From NCBI RefSeq assembly GCF_904067045.1, contig NZ_CAJFDC010000014.1, forward strand, positions 124,001-188,000: DNA of 64,000 bases, in the 5' to 3' direction. Made by a program: the position numbers and the translations under genes. Shown in pieces: positions 30,207 through 38,544 of the stretch (position 1 is the stretch's first letter; every line of letters begins with the position of its first letter). The notes beneath the pieces are model-generated. The model was not told where the DNA came from, did no database searches, and saw only the letters and a program-made list of their open reading frames with translations. Origin of the DNA: Pseudomonas sp. FEN. GTDB taxonomy: Bacteria; Pseudomonadota; Gammaproteobacteria; Pseudomonadales; Pseudomonadaceae.

Positions 30207-30247
30207 AATTTCCATTTGTTGAAATTGGTGAATTTAAATTCTATAAA
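30207..30247 (+). promoter_or_regulatory. Sigma-70 promoter with overlapping dyad
   Basis: TTGAAA (30219-30224) and TATAAA (30242-30247) are 17 bases apart, within a strongly AT-rich 89-base gap. AATTTC (30207-30212) is inverted as GAAATT (30221-30226), covering the -35, which suits a repressor site for the following oxidoreductase gene. Confidence 0.6.
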
Positions 30248-30284
30248 TAGCCCTTCCTGAAAATAACAATCAAAGGATGCGGCG

Positions 30285-31400
30285 ATGGACGAGTTGGGAA
30301 TAGGCTTGATCGGCACGGGTTTCATGGGCCGTGCCCACGCCCTGGCCTTTCACAATGCCAGTGTGGTGTTCGAACTGCCATTGAAGCTGCGCCTGGTGGC
30401 GCTGGCGGATGCCGACACACGGCGCGCCGAGTCCTGCGCCACGGCCTGGGGCTTCGAGCGGGCCTACGGCGATTGGCAACAACTGATTGACGATCCCCGG
30501 GTTGGGCTGGTGGCGATCACCACGCCCAATCACCTGCATTTTCCCATGGCCATGGCCGCCCTCGCGGCGGGCAAGGCGGTGTATTGCGAAAAACCCCTGG
30601 CGGTCGACCTGGACCAGGCGACCCGGATGCGTGACGCGGCCCGACAGGCCGGCGTGATCACCCGAGTGGGCTACAACTACCAACACAATCCGATAATCGA
30701 CCTGGCCCGGGATCTGATCCACCGCGGCGAACTGGGCGAGATTGTCGGTTTCCAGGGCGAATTCAGCGAAGATTTCATGGCCGACCCCACCTCCCCCTGG
30801 TCCTGGCGCTGTGAACCGCAGCACGCCGGTGGTGCGCTGGCCGACCTCGGCAGCCATCTGCTGGCCATGGCCCGTTATCTGCTCGGCGATATCAGCGCGG
30901 TCTGCGCCGACACCCGCACCGTCCACCCACGGCGCCCCGCCAGTGCCGGCAGCCTGGAAACCCGCCCGATTGCCGTCGATGACCAGGTCCACGCCCTGCT
31001 GCGCTTTGCCAACGGCGCCCGGGGCGCGATCAGCAGCAGCTGGCTCAAGCACGGCTACAAGAACCACCTGAGCTTCGAAATCAGTGGCACCCGCGGCACC
31101 CTGGCCTTCGACCAGGAACGCTTGAACGAACTACGCCTCTGTCGCGCCGGCCAGAGCGGTTTCCAGCGCCTGCTGGCCGGCCCCGATCTGCCCCGTTACG
31201 CGGCGTTCAGCCCGGCCGCCGGCCATCAGTTGGGTTACAACGAACTCAAGACCCTGGAGGTCCAGGCGCTGATCGCCGCGCTGGCCGGTCAAGGCCAGAC
31301 GGGTACGGACTTCGAAGAGGCCTGGCAGGTGGAACGCCTGGCGACGGCGATTCGGCTGGCAGCCAAGGAGCGGCGCTGGGTCGATGTCAGCGAACTGTAA
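30285..31400 (+). CDS. Gfo/Idh/MocA family oxidoreductase
   Basis: A 371-residue NAD(P)-dependent dehydrogenase of sugars, inositols or related compounds. The Rossmann motif is LIGTGFMGRAH; the conserved EKP (CEKPLAVD) holds the catalytic Lys; GGALADLGSHLL lies in the C-terminal domain. AAAGGA is upstream of the ATG. It has its own promoter and is followed by a REP element. No sugar transporter or catabolic partner is adjacent, so the substrate cannot be told. Confidence 0.88.
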   Translation: MDELGIGLIGTGFMGRAHALAFHNASVVFELPLKLRLVALADADTRRAESCATAWGFERAYGDWQQLIDDPRVGLVAITTPNHLHFPMAMAALAAGKAVYCEKPLAVDLDQATRMRDAARQAGVITRVGYNYQHNPIIDLARDLIHRGELGEIVGFQGEFSEDFMADPTSPWSWRCEPQHAGGALADLGSHLLAMARYLLGDISAVCADTRTVHPRRPASAGSLETRPIAVDDQVHALLRFANGARGAISSSWLKHGYKNHLSFEISGTRGTLAFDQERLNELRLCRAGQSGFQRLLAGPDLPRYAAFSPAAGHQLGYNELKTLEVQALIAALAGQGQTGTDFEEAWQVERLATAIRLAAKERRWVDVSEL

Positions 31401-31426
31401 AATGGCTGGGGCGGGGGCTTGCCGGA

Positions 31427-31508
31427 CCGCCGCGAAGGCGACCTGGCGACCTTGATGTCGCTGAAGCTTCGCGGCGGTGCGGCGATCCGACAGGCTCCGC
31501 TCCCACAT
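31427..31508. repeat. REP-like element
   Basis: CCGCCGCGAAG (31427-31437) is inverted exactly as CTTCGCGGCGG (31467-31477), followed by a tail ending GCTCCCACA. The 18 bases from 31467 recur identically at 34255-34272. It fills the gap between two converging genes. Confidence 0.8.
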
Positions 31509-31517
31509 GATGGCGCA

Positions 31518-32534
31518 TTACTTGAGACTGGCGGCGACCTTGCCGGCCACATCCGCGGGCAGCCAAGCCTTCCAGACATCCGGGTGATCCTTGAGAAACG
31601 CCTGCGTCACCTGGCGCGGTGGCAGGCGCTCTTCACTCATTTTCGCCAATGCCTGGTTCAGCACATCGATCGGCAGGTCGACCTTGGCGAAAAACGCCAC
31701 CACCTGCGGGTACTGCGCCTTGAACGGTGCGGAGACCCCAATGCTCAACTTCGACGCCAGGGAGCGGCTCGGCTTCGGATCGGGATTATTGGCGTCGGTC
31801 AGGGTTTTCCAGGCTTCAGCGTCAAAGGCCGGCTCCTCGAGCTGGACCAGCTTGAACTTGCCCAGCAACGGCGTCGGCGACCAGTAATAGAACAGAATCG
31901 GCTTGCCGCGTCGGATCGACGAGGTGATCTCCGCATCCAGCGCGGCCCCGGAACCACTGCGAAAATTCACGTAACTGTCGGTCAGGCCATAGGCCTTGAG
32001 CTTCTGCTGGTTGACGATTTCCGATGTCCAGCCGATTGGACTGTTGAGGAAACGCCCTTTGCCCGGAGCCTCCGGGTCCCGGAAGACATCCTTGTAACGG
32101 GCCAGGTCCGCAACCCCGTGCAGGTCCGGCGCCAGTGGCTTGATACCGCGCGCCGGATCGCCCTTGATCACATACTCGGGCACCCACCAGCCCTCGGTGG
32201 CACCCTTGACGGTATCGCCAACGGCCTCCACCTCGCCCGCCGCTTCGGCCTTGACCCAGACCGGGCTACGTCCGGCCCATTCCTCGGCGATCACCTGGAT
32301 ATCATTCTTGGCCAGGGCCGTTTCCAGGGTCACGGTGGTGCCAGGCAACATATCGGTCGGCAGACCGTAACCTTTTTCGACGATGTAACGCAGGATATCG
32401 GTAATCAGGCTGCCACTTTCCCAGTTCAGGTCGGCAAAGTGGATCGGCTGGGCAGCGGCCCGAGCTTGCAGGGGCATGGCGGTAACGCAGAATACAGCCA
32501 AGGCGCTGGCAAGCAGCACACGTAGTCCTTTCAT
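31518..32534 (-). CDS. Glycine betaine/choline-type ABC substrate-binding protein, orphan
   Basis: A 338-residue OpuAC-family periplasmic protein with a signal peptide (FCVTAMPLQARA). IHFADLNWESGSL, VIAEEWAGRSPVW and FYYWSPTPLLGKF are typical of quaternary-amine binding proteins, where aromatic residues box the trimethylammonium group. No permease or ATPase is next to it. Pseudomonads commonly carry such stand-alone binding proteins that feed a shared transporter (family knowledge). GAGGTAATTCC precedes the ATG. Confidence 0.9.
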   Translation of the reverse strand: MKGLRVLLASALAVFCVTAMPLQARAAAQPIHFADLNWESGSLITDILRYIVEKGYGLPTDMLPGTTVTLETALAKNDIQVIAEEWAGRSPVWVKAEAAGEVEAVGDTVKGATEGWWVPEYVIKGDPARGIKPLAPDLHGVADLARYKDVFRDPEAPGKGRFLNSPIGWTSEIVNQQKLKAYGLTDSYVNFRSGSGAALDAEITSSIRRGKPILFYYWSPTPLLGKFKLVQLEEPAFDAEAWKTLTDANNPDPKPSRSLASKLSIGVSAPFKAQYPQVVAFFAKVDLPIDVLNQALAKMSEERLPPRQVTQAFLKDHPDVWKAWLPADVAGKVAASLK

Positions 32535-32589
32535 GGAATTACCTCAATCACGGGGCGTCTCTCGGCAAAAAACCGAAAGCCCAGGAAAC

Positions 32590-32603
32590 TTCAGTCAACT
32601 GAA
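32590..32603. promoter_or_regulatory. Palindrome upstream of the betaine-binding protein gene
   Basis: TTCAGT-CA-ACTGAA is a near-perfect 14-base palindrome in the short gap between two minus-strand genes, about 55 bases before the binding-protein start. It could be an operator. Confidence 0.35.
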
Positions 32604-32638
32604 CTGTAGTAGAGGTTCCCGGATTGATGCACAACCGA

Positions 32639-32842
32639 TCACTGAGTGTCTTGCGACTGAAGCTGCTGCAATTCACGTCGGACCATGCCGACATACTCTG
32701 CAGGCCCAAGGGCATAAAGCTGCGCCGCGACCCAGTTGAGCCAGGCGCCCTGCAGTTCAGCCTTGCGCTCGAACAGCCGACGAGCCTCGTCGCTGGCCTG
32801 CTGCTGATGCTGGCGATGGAACTCGGCCCGGGTCGAACTCAT
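32639..32842 (-). CDS. Small hypothetical protein
   Basis: A 67-residue, Gln-, Arg- and Glu-rich, probably alpha-helical protein without membrane segment or recognised domain. Its ATG shares a base with the stop of the preceding gene (TAATG), which indicates coupled translation and supports it as a real gene. I do not recognise the family. Confidence 0.65.
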   Translation of the reverse strand: MSSTRAEFHRQHQQQASDEARRLFERKAELQGAWLNWVAAQLYALGPAEYVGMVRRELQQLQSQDTQ

Positions 32843-33378
32843 TACTCGCTGGCCTTGAACGTCAGTTCGCCCTTGCGCCAGCGGGCGGCCTTCTTGGTCA
32901 CGTCCTTGAGGGTCTTGCTCAAGCCACCCAGCAGTTGTTCATGGGCGGCAAACACCATCACCACGGTATGCCCTTCCTTGAACAAAATCCCATGGCCTTC
33001 CGGCACGGTTACATAGGCATAGTCACCCAGGCCATAGACCGTGAGTTTGATCTCACGAAACTTGATGTCGAACTTGCCACCTTCGCGACTTGGCAGTACC
33101 GCGGCCCGAAAATGATCACCCACTTTCAGCTCCAGGCGTTGCTTGTCGTCGACCACCAGCGAGGTTGCGGTGTCGATCTCGGCAATGTAAATGCCTTCGG
33201 CGGTTTGTTCGGTGATATAGACGAAACGTGATTGAAACTGTTTGACCAGTTTGGCCCGAAGATCCCCCAGTACAAACAGTGCATGCATATCCAGATTACT
33301 GACTGCCAACGAAAAGTCCTCAAACTCGAAAAATGAAGCCGCCCGGCGAGTGTCAGGCAACACAAAACGATCGGTCAC
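32842..33378 (-). CDS. Hypothetical cytosolic protein
   Basis: A 178-residue soluble protein with many beta-type segments (RFVYITEQTAEGIYIAEID in part; KFDIKFREIKLTVYG) and no recognised domain, signal or membrane helix. The start is a GTG at 33378 (MTDRFVLPD) with only a weak ribosome site; a later ATG at codon 31 (MHALFVLGD) is an alternative. It is coupled to the 67-residue gene downstream. Confidence 0.65.
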   Translation of the reverse strand: MTDRFVLPDTRRAASFFEFEDFSLAVSNLDMHALFVLGDLRAKLVKQFQSRFVYITEQTAEGIYIAEIDTATSLVVDDKQRLELKVGDHFRAAVLPSREGGKFDIKFREIKLTVYGLGDYAYVTVPEGHGILFKEGHTVVMVFAAHEQLLGGLSKTLKDVTKKAARWRKGELTFKASE

Positions 33379-33834
33379 TGCCGTCGGTTACTGAATAGAA
33401 GCCCTGATGTTTGCCCGAGCGGCCTGGCGATGGTCACCGGTGCGCAGAAAGCCTAATGGATACAAGGTCCCATGACTTCTACGAAACGTCATCAGCGCTT
33501 GAAGGAAAACACCGCATTGCACCGATCACGGGAAACCGGCAACTGAGTTTGCGAGGGAAGGCCTTCTTGAAAAAAAGTAATTTCCGACATGCAGATTGTA
33601 AAAAATGCTCTGGATGAAATCAGCCCCCGAGCACTGGAGGTGATTCTAGAACACGTCAGGCCATTGGGGCCAATCAAACTGTCAGTGGGCAGCATCTTAC
33701 AAGACAAAAAGTACCCAGGTATGTCCAGTCTGTCGCAAATACCTGGTAGGAGCCAGCGTTCGACGCAGATTTATCCTACAGGACGGTGCCATCTTGCCGA
33801 TAATCTGGCAAGCATCATTCCAGGAGTATCGTCG
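33379..33834. other. 456-base gap without an assured gene
   Basis: A possible plus-strand frame from 33589 (MQIVKNALDEIS) reads through to the coiled-coil gene, but its second half has no protein character. A short dyad, TAGGA to TCCTA near 33747-33779, resembles part of a REP element. The promoter of the minus-strand pair and that of the coiled-coil gene should lie here; neither is obvious. Confidence 0.5.
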
Positions 33835-34236
33835 ATGATCAACTTGAACCCGACCCTGGCCCCATCTGCCTTCCTGCTGTCGCCCAGCGAAGATAGCGGC
33901 AGTTCCAGCAGCCGTCTCTCGGCTGCCCCGTTGTGGAGCGACGAAAGTGCTTCGAGTCTGCTGGGCAACAGCCTGGCGGGCAATGACAAGGCGGCAAAAG
34001 ATCGGGTCAAGCAACTCAGGACCCAGATCGAGCAACTCCAACAAAAACTGCGCAGGGCCAACGCCCAACTGGCCGCGACCAAAAGCGCCCGTCACCGCAG
34101 CGAAGCGGCTCGCGAAGCCGCGGTGCAGCCCGCCAAGGCGCAGGTCGCAGCCCTGGGCGCCGCGCTGAACGGCACCAGTACCGCGCTGGTCATGGCAGAA
34201 AAGCTGATGGCCGGCATGGTTAATACCACGGTCTGA
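33835..34236 (+). CDS. Hypothetical coiled-coil protein
   Basis: A 133-residue protein. The N-terminal 50 residues are Ser-rich and low in complexity. Residues about 57-105 form a strong heptad coiled coil (LRTQIEQLQQKLRRANAQLA). The C-terminus is Ala/Met-rich (LVMAEKLMAGMV). The ATG at 33835 has AGGAG eight bases upstream, which is why the longer frame from 33589 was not used. There is no signal peptide and no known family. Confidence 0.65.
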   Translation: MINLNPTLAPSAFLLSPSEDSGSSSSRLSAAPLWSDESASSLLGNSLAGNDKAAKDRVKQLRTQIEQLQQKLRRANAQLAATKSARHRSEAAREAAVQPAKAQVAALGAALNGTSTALVMAEKLMAGMVNTTV

Positions 34237-34239
34237 GGT

Positions 34240-34280
34240 GGGCTCAGCGGACGCCTTCGCGGCGGTGCGGCGCAGAGCCC
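34240..34280. repeat. Single REP-like unit between converging genes
   Basis: GGGCTC (34240-34245) is inverted as GAGCCC (34275-34280). Between them lies an 18-base segment, CTTCGCGGCGGTGCGGCG, identical to 31467-31484. It may double as a terminator. Confidence 0.65.
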
Positions 34281-34295
34281 CCCCCGAGGACGGAA

Positions 34296-35915
34296 TCAAG
34301 CCTTTTTCGGTGCGCCTTCCGGCTTGTAGCCCAGACGCAGTCCGCCCCAATGGCGGCCCTTGACCATGATCGGCACCGACAGGTCATGCATCAGCTCGCC
34401 GGTGTCACGGGTATAGGTCTGCAATAGTACCGGCTGTTGATGACTGCCACAACGAATCCCCGTGCGGTCATCGAACTTGCGCTTGGTCCGGTTGTGCAGC
34501 GTGTCATGCTGCGGATCACCGGTCAGAGGCTGGCAAAACGCCTGGTTATGGGTCGGCACATAGCCCTGGGGCGTACAGGCAATGGCGAATACCAGGCCTT
34601 CATGGCGCGCCAGCAAGGGTTCCTGGATCGCCGGCAGGACCTGATCGGTATAACGGTCGAAGCGTGTCTGGTATTTGGCCGGCGAGGTATTGGCGATCGG
34701 CTGGTAAGTATGATCGAACAAGTCATCCAGACTGATGCGAGCCTGTTCGATGTCCGCCTCGAAACGCGCGGCAATCTGCGCGGCTCCCTCGCGGGCGAGG
34801 TCGTAGACCCGCTGGTGGTAATCATCCAGGCCGACTTCGGCCAGGCGCTGGCTGATGGTCTCGGCCTGCCCTTCCATCTGTATCGCCGCCTGGGTCAGGT
34901 GACAGGTCTGCTGGTCGCTGACAGCCAGGTCGCCACGCATCTGCTCGACCGCCGTGAACAGGCTGTCCAGTTGCTCGCGGTTGCTCTGCGCGCCCCGGGC
35001 GATCTCACCCACCTGCGCTTCGACGCTGGCGGCCAGGCCAGCGATATTCTCCAGGTGCCGGCCGGTATCCTCGACCTGCTCGACACCACCGTCCAGGTCC
35101 TGGGCCAGTTGGCGAATCTGCTCCACGACCTGGGTGGTACGTTGCTGGATGTCGGCCACCATGACCCCTACCTCATCGGTCGCCGTGGCCGTGCGCCCGG
35201 CCAGTCCGCGGACCTCGTCGGCCACCACGGCAAAGCCGCGACCATGCTCTCCGGCGCGTGCCGCCTCGATGGCCGCGTTGAGGGCCAGTAAATTGGTCTG
35301 ACTGGCGATCGACTGGATCACCAGGGTCACTCGCTGGATTTCCTCGCTGCGCAGGCTCAGGGCCTCGATCAGCTCGCGGCTGGCATTGGCCTGCAGGCTG
35401 AGCTGGTGCATGCGGCCGATGGACTCCGCCAGCACCGTATGTCCCGCGGCGCTGCTGATGCGCGCCTCACTGGCGGAGCCGAGGGCCTGCTGGCTCAACT
35501 GTGAGGTGGTCTGCTCGGTATGGATCACCTGTTCGGCACTGGTAACAATTTGTGCGGCGGCGTTGAGCTGCGACTGTACCTTGCCGGCCAGTTGCTTGAC
35601 CGAAAAGGCCACGCCGGCGGCGGACAGGGCATTATGGCTGGTGGTATAGGAAAGGTCCCGGGTCAGTTGCGCCAGGGCTTCATCGCCAGCCTGGACGACT
35701 GACGCGGTGACCGGGCGCATCCGCAGACGCGGCAACCAGACCAGTAACAAGGCCAGGGGCAGGCAAACGATCAAGGGCCAACCGGCAAAGCTCATGGCAC
35801 ACAGCAACAGCGCCAGTCCCAGGCTCTGTATCAATGGCGTGAGCCAACGCAGTGTCGGTTTCGATGCGGCGTCCACGTGCGGCCCAACCCCAGGCAGAAT
35901 TCCTTCTCCAGACAT
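34296..35915 (-). CDS. Methyl-accepting chemotaxis protein without periplasmic domain
   Basis: A 539-residue chemoreceptor. Two adjacent membrane helices lie near residues 20-60 (LIQSLGLALLLCAMSF, PLIVCLPLALLLVWL) with almost nothing between them. The cytoplasmic signalling domain has the conserved hairpin tip (IASQTNLLALNAAIEAARAG, FAVVADEVRGLA). About 150 residues after it (FDRYTDQVLPAIQEP, VFAIACTPQGYVPTHN, HDLSVPIMVKGRHWGGLRLGY) look like a C-terminal Cache-like sensing domain, so the signal is probably sensed in the cytosol. ATG 35915 was chosen over GTG 35927; the ribosome site is weak for both. Confidence 0.88.
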   Translation of the reverse strand: MSGEGILPGVGPHVDAASKPTLRWLTPLIQSLGLALLLCAMSFAGWPLIVCLPLALLLVWLPRLRMRPVTASVVQAGDEALAQLTRDLSYTTSHNALSAAGVAFSVKQLAGKVQSQLNAAAQIVTSAEQVIHTEQTTSQLSQQALGSASEARISSAAGHTVLAESIGRMHQLSLQANASRELIEALSLRSEEIQRVTLVIQSIASQTNLLALNAAIEAARAGEHGRGFAVVADEVRGLAGRTATATDEVGVMVADIQQRTTQVVEQIRQLAQDLDGGVEQVEDTGRHLENIAGLAASVEAQVGEIARGAQSNREQLDSLFTAVEQMRGDLAVSDQQTCHLTQAAIQMEGQAETISQRLAEVGLDDYHQRVYDLAREGAAQIAARFEADIEQARISLDDLFDHTYQPIANTSPAKYQTRFDRYTDQVLPAIQEPLLARHEGLVFAIACTPQGYVPTHNQAFCQPLTGDPQHDTLHNRTKRKFDDRTGIRCGSHQQPVLLQTYTRDTGELMHDLSVPIMVKGRHWGGLRLGYKPEGAPKKA

Positions 35916-36030
35916 GTACTTACCCACTGTGAGCTTCTAGTTGTTTTTTCGCATTAAACGCCACTATTGAGCCATTAGCCATGGTCCATTAGTTGTAGGG
36001 CGTTTGCATCAACAATAGTCGCTATGGGGC

Positions 36031-36125
36031 GGCTGTGGAGGCGGGTTTGCTGGCGATGAGCGATGACGCGGTTTGACAGGGACACCGCGTCGTCCGGATC
36101 GCCAGCCAGCCGGTTCCTACAAAGG
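36031..36125. repeat. BIME/REP pair
   Basis: GCTGGCGAT (36049-36057) is inverted as ATCGCCAGC (36098-36106), and inside it GACGCGGT (36065-36072) as ACCGCGTC (36084-36091). A TTCCTACA tail follows. It is the same family as the element at 44863-44938 and fills the gap upstream of the chemoreceptor gene. Confidence 0.8.
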
Positions 36126-36132
36126 GCGGCGA

Positions 36133-36537
36133 TCAGGCTTGGCGCTGGTGCTTGTCGATCTGCTCGTGACGTTCCTGCGCTTCGATGCAGTACTTGGTGG
36201 TCGGGCTGATCAGCAGGCGCTTGAGGCCGATCGGCTCGCCGCTGTCGTCGCACCAGCCGAAGGAGTCGTCATGGATGCGCAACAGCGCCTGTTCCAACTG
36301 CGGCAGCATGCGCTGGTCGCGATCAATGGCATTCACTAGCCAAGTGCGTTCCTCTTCAACGGAAGCGGCGTCAGCCGGGTCAGCCGGCGTATCGAGACTC
36401 TCGATGGCAATACGGTTCTGCTCGATACGCTCGTGGGTTTCGACTTTCATCGCTTGCAACAGCTCGGTAAAGAAAGCCAGTTGCTCGGCGTTCATGTAGT
36501 CGTCCGCCGGCATGGCCAGCAACTTTTCCTTTGTCAT
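36133..36537 (-). CDS. DksA/TraR-family protein with incomplete zinc finger
   Basis: A 134-residue transcription factor of the type that enters the RNA polymerase secondary channel. The coiled-coil region spans about residues 20-85. The globular part reads FGWCDDSGEPIGLKRL then TTKYCIEAQE. Only Cys96 and Cys117 of the four zinc Cys remain, with Ser99 and Ala120 in place of the others. This resembles the zinc-independent DksA2 of P. aeruginosa. The ATG at 36537 was chosen because MTKEKLLAMPADDY is the usual N-terminus. It could replace DksA under zinc limitation (inference). Confidence 0.82.
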   Translation of the reverse strand: MTKEKLLAMPADDYMNAEQLAFFTELLQAMKVETHERIEQNRIAIESLDTPADPADAASVEEERTWLVNAIDRDQRMLPQLEQALLRIHDDSFGWCDDSGEPIGLKRLLISPTTKYCIEAQERHEQIDKHQRQA

Positions 36538-36712
36538 TGATTTCTCTATAGAAAATACGTGCATTAAGGCGAATTAGGGAGCGTTCTGAGCACCTGAGGG
36601 GGATGCACAGAAAGGCGCCGTCCATTCCAAGCGCCACCCGGCACTCAATTTACGAGGGGCGGCAGTCTAAGGCCGAGTTATCGAGTCAGCAACTGAAATG
36701 ACAGCAAAAACG

Positions 36713-36764
36713 TCCGATACGCCCGCACGGGCGCTCTGCACCAGTCCCGTGGAGACGTATCGGA
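36713..36764 (-). terminator. Structured terminator after the acyl-CoA ligase gene
   Basis: CCGATACG (36714-36721) pairs with CGTATCGG (36756-36763). Inside lie GCCCG-CA-CGGGC (36721-36732) and a second short CTC/GAG hairpin, so the RNA may fold as a three-way junction. On the minus strand it is followed by ACGTTTTTG, a T5 run. Confidence 0.55.
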
Positions 36765-36801
36765 GTGTGTTTATAACAAGAAATTCCGCGCAAAGCGCCT
36801 G

Positions 36802-38523
36802 TTAAGGAGACAAATGGTCACGCAATGCCCGACGCAGGACCTTGCCTACGGTCGTCTTGGGCAGCTCCTCGGTGCGAAACTCGACGATCCGCGGCACCTT
36901 GTACCCCGTCAGGTACTCCCGACAATGGGCCAGCAACTGGACGTCGGTCAGTGCCGGATCCTTGCGCACGACAAAGATTTTCACCCGCTCCCCGGTGACC
37001 TCGTCGGCCACCCCGATGGCCGCCACTTCCGCGACGCCGGGGTGCAGGGCGACCACATCCTCGATCTCGTTGGGGTACACATTGAAGCCCGACACCAGGA
37101 TCATGTCTTTCTTGCGATCCACCAGGCGAATGAAGCCCTGTTCATTCATGACCCCGATATCGCCGGTCGATAGCCAGCCGGCCCGATCCAGCACCTTGGC
37201 GGTCTCCTCCGGCCGCTGCCAGTAGCCCTTCATCACTTGCGGGCCACGGACCTGCAATTCACCCTCCTCGCCCAGTTCGGCCAACTCGCCGTCTTCACGC
37301 ATGAACCGCACCCAGGTCGAAGGCAACGGCACGCCGATGGTCCCGCTGAAGTCGCCCTCGCGCATCCGCGCAATATCGATGGGACTGATACTGACCACCG
37401 GCGAACACTCGGTCAGCCCATAGCCTTCGATGATCGGCACCCCGGTCACCTCTTTCCAACGCCGGGCCACGGCGGTATGGGTGGCCATGCCGCCGGCAAT
37501 GGCCAGCTTCAGATCGGAAAAGTCCCGGCCGCGGAATTCCGTGTTTTCCAGCAGCCCGTTGAACAGGGTATTGACCCCGACAATGCCGCTGAACTTCTCC
37601 TTGCGCAGGATCATCTGCACCCGCTTCACGTCACGGGGGTTGGCGATCAGGATATTGCGCCCGCCCAGGCACATGAACATCAGGCAATTCACCGTCAGCG
37701 ACAGCACGTGATAGAGCGGTAACAGGGTGACATTGGTTTCCTGCTGGTTCTCACCCAGTTGGTCGCCGATCCAGGCCTTGGCCTGCATCAGGTTGGCGAG
37801 GATATTGCGGTGGGTCAGCATCGCCCCCTTGGCATCGCCCGTGGTGCCGCCGGTGTACTGCAGGAAGGCAATGTCATCGTGTGCCAGCTTGACCTTCCTG
37901 ACCTGCATCGTCGCGGCCTGTTTCATCAACCGTGGAAATCGGGTCGCCCCGGGCAGATCGAAACGTGGCACCTGTTTCTGCACATGGCGCAACACGAAGT
38001 TCAACGCCGCGCCCTTGTAGGTCCCCAGCAGATCGCCGATTGCCGCCACCACCACGTTTTTCAACGCGCTGCCAGGCATCGCCTGCTCCAGGGTATGGGC
38101 GAAGTTCTCGAAGATCACCACGGTCTCGGCACCACTGTCCTTGAGCAAGTGCCTGAGCTCATGGGCGGTATACAGCGGGTTGACATTGACCACCACGGCG
38201 CCCACCAGCAAGGTGCCGAACAGGCAGATCGGGTACTGCAGGCAGTTGGGCATCATCAGAGCCACGCGGTCGCCCTTCCTCACCCCCCGCGACTGCAACC
38301 AGGCGCCGAACGCAAAGGCGCGCCGCTCCCATTCGAGGTAGCCCATCTCGGTACCGATACTGACGTAGGCGACGCGCTCGCGGTACTTCTCCATGTGCTC
38401 GAGAAACACCTCGCGCAGCGACGGATAACGCTCGATCTCGGTTTCGATATCGGCCGGGACACCCGGCAGGTAAGCGCTCAACCAGATGCGCTGGTCAATG
38501 CTGTGCAGGCTTGCGAGGCTCAT
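36802..38523 (-). CDS. Long-chain acyl-CoA ligase (FadD-like)
   Basis: A 573-residue AMP-forming ligase that activates fatty acids to acyl-CoA. The P-loop is YTGGTTGDAKG, then the adenine motif GYGLTECSPVVS, STGDIGVMNEQGF and the C-terminal catalytic Lys region KTTVGKVLRR. It is the last gene of the five-gene beta-oxidation operon, 21 bases after the thiolase gene with AAGGAG upstream. It is a paralogue, probably not the housekeeping FadD, because it is tied to this island. Confidence 0.92.
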   Translation of the reverse strand: MSLASLHSIDQRIWLSAYLPGVPADIETEIERYPSLREVFLEHMEKYRERVAYVSIGTEMGYLEWERRAFAFGAWLQSRGVRKGDRVALMMPNCLQYPICLFGTLLVGAVVVNVNPLYTAHELRHLLKDSGAETVVIFENFAHTLEQAMPGSALKNVVVAAIGDLLGTYKGAALNFVLRHVQKQVPRFDLPGATRFPRLMKQAATMQVRKVKLAHDDIAFLQYTGGTTGDAKGAMLTHRNILANLMQAKAWIGDQLGENQQETNVTLLPLYHVLSLTVNCLMFMCLGGRNILIANPRDVKRVQMILRKEKFSGIVGVNTLFNGLLENTEFRGRDFSDLKLAIAGGMATHTAVARRWKEVTGVPIIEGYGLTECSPVVSISPIDIARMREGDFSGTIGVPLPSTWVRFMREDGELAELGEEGELQVRGPQVMKGYWQRPEETAKVLDRAGWLSTGDIGVMNEQGFIRLVDRKKDMILVSGFNVYPNEIEDVVALHPGVAEVAAIGVADEVTGERVKIFVVRKDPALTDVQLLAHCREYLTGYKVPRIVEFRTEELPKTTVGKVLRRALRDHLSP

Positions 38524-38544
38524 GGTTCTCTCCTTGTTGTTGTT

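Noticed and set aside
33589..33834. An N-terminal extension of the coiled-coil protein starting at 33589
   Set aside because: Its second half lacks protein character, and the internal ATG at 33835 has a good AGGAG site.
35916..36010. A FliA-type promoter for the chemoreceptor gene
   Set aside because: TCAA and GCGAAAAA at roughly the right spacing match only about five of eight bases of the -10 consensus.
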